From Seonamhaeicola sp. S2-3 (GTDB lineage Bacteria; Bacteroidota; Bacteroidia; Flavobacteriales; Flavobacteriaceae), in NCBI RefSeq assembly GCF_001971785.1, contig NZ_CP019389.1:3545001-3609000 (forward strand): a stretch of DNA of 64,000 bases, given 5' to 3'. Positions 16,932 to 25,900 of the stretch are shown piece after piece; positions within the stretch are counted from its first letter, which is position 1, and each line of letters opens with the position of its first letter. The notes under the pieces are model-generated. The model searched no databases. It was given only the letters and a program-made list of their open reading frames with translations, and was not told where the DNA came from. The translations under genes were made by a program, and so were the position numbers.

Positions 16932-19900
16932 GATGTCTTGTAAAAAATTGATGCAGTTCTTGTTGTGAATTGCTTTCAGTTCTTTAAATTTATGGATGAT
17001 TCACAGGATAATCATCTAAAATAGTCTAAATCCGAGTGTTGTGAATTGCTTTCAGTTCTTTAAATTTATGGATGATTCACAGGGGTTCGATTGCAAAGCC
17101 TTGTATCTATTTCGTTGTGAATTGCTTTCAGTTCTTTAAATTTATGGATGATTCACAGGCACCGCTTGTAATATTACCGTTTAACGCTGTTGTGAATTGC
17201 TTTCAGTTCTTTAAATTTATGGATGATTCACAGGCACAGGCTTTTTAACGCGCACCCCAAAAGGTTGTGAATTGCTTTCAGTTCTTTAAATTTATGGATG
17301 ATTCACAGGTTTAAGGTCGTCCATCTTTGCAACACCCTCGTTGTGAATTGCTTTCAGTTCTTTAAATTTATGGATGATTCACAGGCTAACGATTTTATCA
17401 ACCTGCTCCTGGCTTGTTGTGAATTGCTTTCAGTTCTTTAAATTTATGGATGATTCACAGGCTAACGATTTTATCAACCTGCTCCTGGCTTGTTGTGAAT
17501 TGCTTTCAGTTCTTTAAATTTATGGATGATTCACAGGGTTAGCAGTAAGTTAAACAACCTACCAATCGTTGTGAATTGCTTTCAGTTCTTTAAATTTATG
17601 GATGATTCACAGGAGATGAAAACAACACTACAATAGCAACTTGGTTGTGAATTGCTTTCAGTTCTTTAAATTTATGGATGATTCACAGGAAGTTACTTTA
17701 ATCAAATGCTGCTTAGTGAGTTGTGAATTGCTTTCAGTTCTTTAAATTTATGGATGATTCACAGGAATTGGGTTTTTGGAATTAAAGGTGTGCCTGTTGT
17801 GAATTGCTTTCAGTTCTTTAAATTTATGGATGATTCACAGGCAATCTCTTTTAAACCTGCTTTTTTGATGTGTTGTGAATTGCTTTCAGTTCTTTAAATT
17901 TATGGATGATTCACAGGTTAAAAACAGATAGTTTATTAGTGGAACTTGTTGTGAATTGCTTTCAGTTCTTTAAATTTATGGATGATTCACAGGAAATAAT
18001 AAAAGGCGATGGGTACTCTATTGGTTGTGAATTGCTTTCAGTTCTTTAAATTTATGGATGATTCACAGGCTATATTGAGATATGCGATTTACAAATTAGT
18101 TGTGAATTGCTTTCAGTTCTTTAAATTTATGGATGATTCACAGGGTAGTTTCTTTTATCGTTAAATGTAGCCCTGTTGTGAATTGCTTTCAGTTCTTTAA
18201 ATTTATGGATGATTCACAGGCTTTATTTTGTGCATTTATATATCTATTATGTTGTGAATTGCTTTCAGTTCTTTAAATTTATGGATGATTCACAGGGGGT
18301 TATGACCAAGATACAGACCCTAATATGTTGTGAATTGCTTTCAGTTCTTTAAATTTATGGATGATTCACAGGTAATATTCAGTAAAATAGCCGTAATTAT
18401 TAGTTGTGAATTGCTTTCAGTTCTTTAAATTTATGGATGATTCACAGGTCTAATTTTGCCGGTACAGAAGTAACGGCAGTTGTGAATTGCTTTCAGTTCT
18501 TTAAATTTATGGATGATTCACAGGTTGTATATAAGTGCTTTATAGCAACGGTATGTTGTGAATTGCTTTCAGTTCTTTAAATTTATGGATGATTCACAGG
18601 CCCCAATAAAATTTTGAAGGCTCACCTATTGTTGTGAATTGCTTTCAGTTCTTTAAATTTATGGATGATTCACAGGTAAACTTATCAGCTCCTAGCGGTG
18701 CTGGTAGTTGTGAATTGCTTTCAGTTCTTTAAATTTATGGATGATTCACAGGTTTGCTTTCAGCGCAAAGGCTTTTACGTCCGTTGTGAATTGCTTTCAG
18801 TTCTTTAAATTTATGGATGATTCACAGGAAATGTTTATGTAGGTGTTAAGTATGTACTGTTGTGAATTGCTTTCAGTTCTTTAAATTTATGGATGATTCA
18901 CAGGAGAGTAATTAGTCTTTTAAGTTTGATTAATGTTGTGAATTGCTTTCAGTTCTTTAAATTTATGGATGATTCACAGGTCCGACTTTTATACATTTAG
19001 ATTTTGATATGTTGTGAATTGCTTTCAGTTCTTTAAATTTATGGATGATTCACAGGAGGAATGATTAAATGTGCATGCAATGAAAAGTTGTGAATTGCTT
19101 TCAGTTCTTTAAATTTATGGATGATTCACAGGTAAGGTATCATTTTCATTTTTACCACATACGTTGTGAATTGCTTTCAGTTCTTTAAATTTATGGATGA
19201 TTCACAGGCTTGCTAGGTATTGGAGGGAATTATCTCAAGTTGTGAATTGCTTTCAGTTCTTTAAATTTATGGATGATTCACAGGGAACAGTAGAAGTGGA
19301 TGACATTGAATATGGTTGTGAATTGCTTTCAGTTCTTTAAATTTATGGATGATTCACAGGATATAAATTAAAAATTACTTACTTATCTATGTTGTGAATT
19401 GCTTTCAGTTCTTTAAATTTATGGATGATTCACAGGTGCGCCCAATGTGAAAAGTATAAAAGCAAGTTGTGAATTGCTTTCAGTTCTTTAAATTTATGGA
19501 TGATTCACAGGTTTGTTTAAGTTGTTCAACAATTCGCCCAAGTTGTGAATTGCTTTCAGTTCTTTAAATTTATGGATGATTCACAGGCGGCCAATTAAAG
19601 TTAATAGAATCTGTAGTGTTGTGAATTGCTTTCAGTTCTTTAAATTTATGGATGATTCACAGGAAAGAAATTAGATAAATCAAAAATTAAACAGTTGTGA
19701 ATTGCTTTCAGTTCTTTAAATTTATGGATGATTCACAGGACTATAATGTATTTATCATTTTCTTTATCAGTTGTGAATTGCTTTCAGTTCTTTAAATTTA
19801 TGGATGATTCACAGGTTTAGAAATTAATATCAATCAAACTCCAGAGTTGTGAATTGCTTTCAGTTCTTTAAATTTATGGATGATTCACAGGTACATTGAA

Positions 19901-20877
19901 TATTAATGGAAATAACACCAGTTGTGAATTGCTTTCAGTTCTTTAAATTTATGGATGATTCACAGGAGTAGTTATTTGTTCTTCTTTTGGTTTGTAGTTG
20001 TGAATTGCTTTCAGTTCTTTAAATTTATGGATGATTCACAGGGGGTGGTGATACAAACCCAGACTTAGAAGAGTTGTGAATTGCTTTCAGTTCTTTAAAT
20101 TTATGGATGATTCACAGGTGCAACAGTAAACAGATTAATTGTTTTTCCGTTGTGAATTGCTTTCAGTTCTTTAAATTTATGGATGATTCACAGGAAACTT
20201 CCATGAGCTGTAGGTAATCAATGTGTTGTGAATTGCTTTCAGTTCTTTAAATTTATGGATGATTCACAGGTTTTATAATACAATGTGTTATTGTTTTTGG
20301 TTGTGAATTGCTTTCAGTTCTTTAAATTTATGGATGATTCACAGGTGAACCCAGAAATAAAAGCACAATTAGATGGTTGTGAATTGCTTTCAGTTCTTTA
20401 AATTTATGGATGATTCACAGGCTAGGGCTTAGGTTATTATTAGATATGTATGTTGTGAATTGCTTTCAGTTCTTTAAATTTATGGATGATTCACAGGGCA
20501 CTACTCCTAGTGTTATTATTACAGTTCGTTGTGAATTGCTTTCAGTTCTTTAAATTTATGGATGATTCACAGGAGACCAAACCGATTTGCAAGCAGCTTT
20601 AGAGTTGTGAATTGCTTTCAGTTCTTTAAATTTATGGATGATTCACAGGTGTACCTGCAGTGTTTAAACAGCGTTGGAGGTTGTGAATTGCTTTCAGTTC
20701 TTTAAATTTATGGATGATTCACAGGAAAGAGCGAATTTGCTATTTTTAAAGGCTAGTTGTGAATTGCTTTCAGTTCTTTAAATTTATGGATGATTCACAG
20801 GTTTCGATAAAAAAGAAAATGGTGTTGTATTGTTGTGAATTGCTTTCAGTTCTTTAAATTTATGGATGATTCACAGG
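16835..20877 (+). CRISPR. type II-C CRISPR array, 52 intact repeats plus one interrupted repeat
   Basis: Repeats are 46 bp, starting GTTGTGAATTGCTTTCAG and ending GGATGATTCACAGG. Intact repeats begin at 16962 and then every 75-76 bp; the last spans 20832-20877. I counted 52 and found them identical. There are 52 spacers: 46 of 30 bp and six of 29 bp. The spacers at 17386-17415 and 17462-17491 are identical. Repeat ends carry the inverted heptamer TGTGAAT/ATTCACA. Bases 2-18 are exactly complementary to the tracrRNA anti-repeat, which fixes crRNA synthesis on the plus strand. Each repeat contains TTG (bases 2-4), a 19-bp gap and TAAATTTA (bases 24-31), a Bacteroidota-type promoter layout. Confidence 0.98.
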
Positions 20878-20911
20878 ATACTTGCCGTAATAGGCTGGTA
20901 TCCTGTTTTTT
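20874..20911 (+). terminator. intrinsic terminator closing the CRISPR array
   Basis: CAGGATAC (20874-20881) pairs with GTATCCTG (20898-20905). An inner GCC/GGC stem lies around the GTAATA loop, and six T follow. The first four stem bases are the last four of the final repeat. It supports plus-strand transcription of the array. Confidence 0.8.
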
Positions 20912-21015
20912 AACTGCATTGTTAGATTTTACTTTTTTAATGCCTAGTAAAACGTTATTTAAGCTTAACGCTTGCTTTTTTATTTCTAGTTAGGGTTTTG
21001 ATTGGGGCTTTGGTG

Positions 21016-21126
21016 GGACTTCGACAGGACTTCGACAGGACTTCGACAGGACTTCGACAGGCTCAGTCTGACTGGCTCTGTCTGACAAAAAGCAAAACAC
21101 TAAAGGTTTGAATAGGCTCAGTCTGA
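21016..21126. repeat. 111-bp direct repeat, copy A, built on 11-bp GGACTTCGACA units
   Basis: Four tandem GGACTTCGACA-type units are followed by GGCTCAGTCTGACTGGCTC, then a segment through AAAAAGCAAAACACTA to GGCTCAGTCTGA. Copy B is at 21441-21541. A partial copy lies at about 21137-21170. The whole stretch 20912-21665, between the array and cas2, has no credible gene; a 61-codon frame at 21406-21591 is a product of these repeats. A leader is not obvious here. Confidence 0.8.
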
Positions 21127-21348
21127 TTAAAGGCAATACTTCGACAGGCTCAGTCTGACTGGCTCGGTCTTAATGACTCTGTTCTAAAGGATTAATCTAT
21201 CTGGAGTTTGAAGGGCCTTTAAATAATATATATTCCTTTTAGTTTTGTTTTTTTAAAACATTTATTATTCCGTTTTTTAAATAAATATTTCTTTAATATT
21301 CTTTTCAAAATGGCCTTTGTATTTTTTGTGTGCTTTAATAGGGTTACC

Positions 21349-21386
21349 ATAGGATATCCATAGGGTATCTATAGGGTATCTATAGG
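21349..21386. repeat. 11-bp tandem repeat (three units)
   Basis: ATAGGATATCC, ATAGGGTATCT and ATAGGGTATCT are consecutive, followed by ATAGG. It lies between the two 100-111-bp direct repeats in the cas2-array interval. Confidence 0.75.
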
Positions 21387-21440
21387 AGTGAATAGTGAGT
21401 AGTGAATGGTTCTGGAGATGAAATGTAAGGGGGTTGATGG

Positions 21441-21541
21441 GGACTTCGACAGGACTTCGACAGGACTTCGACAGGCTCAGTCTGACTGGCTCAGTCTGAC
21501 AAAAAGCAAAACACTAGAAGGTTTGAATAGGCTCAGTCTGA
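21441..21541. repeat. 101-bp direct repeat, copy B, with further partial copies to about 21595
   Basis: It matches copy A apart from one 11-bp unit fewer and a few substitutions. It is followed by two more TTCGACA-(A/G)GCTCAGTCTGACAGG units. The sequence resembles dispersed intergenic repeats known from other Bacteroidota genomes (recalled, not searched). Confidence 0.8.
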
Positions 21542-21665
21542 CAGGATTTCGACAAGCTCAGTCTGACAGGATTTCGACAGGCTCAGTCTGACAGGTTCAA
21601 TCTAGGTAGGCTTAGTATGACAATTGATAAGGCTCTGGAAGATTTTGACAGACTCAATAGAACTC

Positions 21666-22019
<354 letters not shown>

Positions 22020-22043
22020 TCATATTATACTCCTTCTCCCCTT

Positions 22044-22946
22044 TTATAAAGTTATGAATTCTGGGTACAGTATTTTTCTACGGCTGCCTTCAAAACATTC
22101 AAACAGGCTTGCCGTGGTGCGGCTCATGGCATTCATCAAGGGGCTTTGCTTACCGTCTATTACCACATCCATGGCTGGAATCATTAAGAGGTCTGATTTA
22201 ATGTTTTTGTTCAGTTCTTCAATCTGGCAACCAGTTTCTACAATATCGTACACCACAGCATCTACAAAAGGGCGATAAGGTTCCATAACATCATCGGCTA
22301 AACAAAAGGCGTTGTATTTATTGCTATGGAAAATGCCTACCGAAGGTAACAAGCCACTGCTTACCAAGGCTCTGGCCGTTACCGCCCTTAATATGGCATA
22401 GCCATAATTGAGCAAATTGTTGGGTGCTATACCCTTTTGGTTTCTACTAAAGCCTTCGATATCAAACAGGTTTTGAAAGTAAAAGGCTGCTGCCAAGGCT
22501 TCTTGATTGCCCAAATCGCCACTGGTAACCGCATTGGCATAACGTTTTAGCCTAAGGGCATTTTTGCCCCTGGCTAAAAAGTGGTTGGCTTGGTTATGAA
22601 TTTTGGCTATAACAGTTTGTTGCCACAATTGTTTTTTTAATGGCACACTGGCGTTTAATTGATACCGCATCCGCTCGGTCTGCTCACTATGCCCTACCAA
22701 AGGCTGCAAAAAGCCGTTGGGCAAATGTTGTCTGTCGCAAGTTATCACAGCCGTTTTATTGTATAACAGTTTCATAAGCAAGCCATTGGTTACTGTAATT
22801 TGCGGATGCTCCAGCACCACATAGCCCAAATCTTCTATGGGGATAGTAGCTTCGGGCTTATCATCCTCCGGAAAATTTACCACCAACTGCTCGTTACGCG
22901 TACTTAAATAGGCTGGATTGCCGAAAAATAAGGTGCGTTTGATCAT
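22044..22946 (-). CDS. cas1: type II CRISPR-associated endonuclease/integrase Cas1
   Basis: 300 residues, the usual length for type II Cas1. The N-terminal beta domain begins RTLFFGNPAYLSTRNEQLVV; the helical catalytic domain contains NYGYAILRAVTARALVSSGL (the metal-binding Glu region normally lies just after), then LPSVGIFHSNKYNAFCLADD and EPYRPFVDAVVYDIV with the conserved His, Asp and Glu positions. It integrates new spacers into the array as part of Cas1-Cas2. It starts 3 bp after the cas9 stop, so translation is coupled. Sampled lines are 38-53% GC against about 25% for cas9. Confidence 0.95.
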   Translation of the reverse strand: MIKRTLFFGNPAYLSTRNEQLVVNFPEDDKPEATIPIEDLGYVVLEHPQITVTNGLLMKLLYNKTAVITCDRQHLPNGFLQPLVGHSEQTERMRYQLNASVPLKKQLWQQTVIAKIHNQANHFLARGKNALRLKRYANAVTSGDLGNQEALAAAFYFQNLFDIEGFSRNQKGIAPNNLLNYGYAILRAVTARALVSSGLLPSVGIFHSNKYNAFCLADDVMEPYRPFVDAVVYDIVETGCQIEELNKNIKSDLLMIPAMDVVIDGKQSPLMNAMSRTTASLFECFEGSRRKILYPEFITL

Positions 22947-22949
22947 GAG

Positions 22950-25900
22950 TTAGGCTTTTGATATGTTTCCTAATCGGTCAACTTTGAGTTTCCAGCAATA
23001 TTTTTTTACTTGTGTCTTACCATCAATCATATTTTGATTTTTATTTTGTTGACTACCAAGACCAAATTCATTTTGTATAAGGTCTTTTTCAGATATATTA
23101 ATTTTATTTTCAATTTTTAATTCATTATAAATTTCTTTATTTTTTTTACCATGAAATCTCCAAATTGGTTTTGAAACACTATATGGTACAAAATTAGCTA
23201 TCTCTTCACCTCCATCAACATATTTATAAATTCTATCTAATTGTTCTGTGGATAGATTTTGAAAATCAACTTTAGTTGAATTTTCTATTTCTTCAGGTGT
23301 TGGGATATAAACTAAATCCAATGGAGAAAGTGTAAATATTCTTTGAAATTCATTTTTCTTTTTATCATAAATTTTGTTTGGTAATGGATGTAAACGATTG
23401 GATGAATCTTGTTTCAATGTTTCTATTAAATCGATTAAACCAATATCTTTAAATTTTCTTTCTCTCACTTTATTTCCATTATCATCTTGATAAACTCTTT
23501 CATAAAACCCTAAATAAAGATTAGATCCAGCTGCTGTAACTACAAATTGTTTTGATTTTACAGATAACGCATCTTCACTTATAGTTCGTTCTTTCCCAAA
23601 ACCTTGGAATGTTTGAACTTTATATATTGGTTTATGGTCTTTACCTTTATTAAGTTTTTTAAGATTATTAGGTTCATTCATTTTTTCAATGGCTTCAGGT
23701 GTAAATGCCATTTCTGGATGCTCATCAATTTCGTATCTGTTTTTGCCATTTTCTAATTTTTCATCTCTAAAATCACGGTGGGAAACTTTTTCTATAAACA
23801 CATTAAGTATTGAATAGTTTGTTTTTTGGTATTTAAATTTATTCTCTTTTAAATATTCTATTAAATCCTCTATTGAATTAAAATCATTTGTTGTATCACT
23901 TACTATTGCCTCTAATTCATGTTTTTCGATAGCTGCATCCAAATATTTATATTTAACAGCTTCTTCAAATGGAAGTTTAACAGTATCAAATTGCATTAGA
24001 TGATTATTAAGTATTTGCTGAATACCTCTATCTGTAATTTTTTTAATTTTTGCTCGGTTAAATTTTTCATTCAACCATTCTCTTTCTACTCTTAATTCTT
24101 GATTATTAACTATACGTTTACCATAAATTGTTTCTTTACTCATTTGTCTACGTATAGCCCAATTAGTTTTTTGACCGAGATTGGTATTTTGAACAGCAAA
24201 CTTATTTTTATTTGGAGTATTATTGTACCTATTAATAGATTTATTAATTACTCTAAGGTTTTGTTTGAAAGTAACAACAGTATATTGTAAAGCTGTTAAA
24301 ATCATTTTTTTATAATCTTGACCAAAAGAATCAAAACTTTTGTATAAATACGTCATCTCTACAACTGTATCTCTACGAGAATTTTTTACATCTCCTTTTT
24401 CCCTATATTCACCTGGTAACATGAAAAACCAATTTCTTTCATTCTGTTCAGTATCTTTTTTGGTAAACATTATTTTTCTCTTTAATGTTTGACGATATTT
24501 TTCAATTTGTTTCTGTTTACCATAGTTATCTGATGAAGAATTTGCGTTGATATTATTTATATAATTCACGTGATCTTCTGTACACAAAGCTACTATTAAT
24601 GCATCTAAAGCGTGATGTCTATGATCTATACGCTTAATATCATAGGATTCATCTTTTTCTCTAATACTTTTATCTAAATTACAATCAAAATATTGATGAC
24701 CAGATTTTGAGATTTGCCATCTTCCAAAAAGACAAGATTTATCTTCTTTAGAGTCATCACTAAATAACTCAGGTTGAATAAGTTTATTTAAACGCATATA
24801 ACGTGGTGCTACTAATTCAGTCCAAACTTGGTCTAATTTCCATGCTCGTTTCAATTCTGTTGTTATTTTTCCTGTAACTGGCAAAACATTTTTGGAGCGG
24901 AATTCAATTTCCCCCTTTTCTCTTACTATATGACTTAGCAGCTCCATTGCTTTGCGAGCAATATGCCTAACATTATTTAATTGACTATTAGTAAATTCTT
25001 TTGGAATATCCTTAGAAAGAAGGATAAAACGTTTTGTCCCAGAAAATTGAGTATTTATAACATTTACATATTCTTCTTCAGAACAAACAGGTATTCCTAG
25101 ATACGATTGTCCATTTCTCGCTTGAATAAAAGCCCTAGCGGTTTGGTTGCTTTTTAATTTATTTAACTCAACCTCAACAACAACTTTATTACTTAAAGAA
25201 TTATTAGTGACTAAAGCTTGTGGAAAAATATGGTCAATATTGTATTTATTACCATTAAATAAATCAGTTAACTTTATTATCTGCCCCGAATATAGAGAAC
25301 GATACCCTTGCTCTATCCATAGTTTATATTTTTCAAAATCTTCCTTAGTAATATGTGCTTTTTTAAGAATATCTTCAATATTTTTTTTGGTAATATTTCC
25401 ATTTTTTAATTTTTCATTCTCTTCAAAGAACTTTTTATCAAAATTATTTCTTGTTACAGCAGCATCTTCTACAATTTTTAAGCGCTCAAAATGGTCTTTA
25501 TTATTTGGAATAGCATTATAAGGGGTAATTGCTAAAAACTCTTCTAAAACTTGTCGAATTCGTTTGTTTTGACTACGATTACCAGACATTTGTTTTGAAT
25601 AGGAATCCTTATTTTTTGCTGACATTTTCAGCTCTCTTCCTACTTCAAGATGTATTCTTGAAAAGAAATTTTGTTTTCCTCTACCATAATAATCCCAAAC
25701 ATCGGCTACCACTTGCATCATTTCTAAAAGCACTTTCTCCGCTATTGGATTATTTAGTGAATGTTGTTTTAATTCTTGATGAAGTTGTTTTCTAATATCA
25801 TCAGGAGAAACCCAATATTTTGCTTTAGCAAGTTCTGAATGTCGTCCATAAACCAAATAAGATGCTTGAGTTAAGTTTAACCTTTTAAAATCTTCTTTAT

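Noticed and set aside
20878-20911. A 53rd spacer after the last repeat
   Set aside because: The sequence is the second arm of the terminator hairpin and is not followed by a repeat.
21406-21591. 61-codon open frame between the array and cas2
   Set aside because: Its residues (RQAQSD and STGL repeats) are the translation of the 11-bp and GGCTCAGTCTGA repeats; no independent coding signal.
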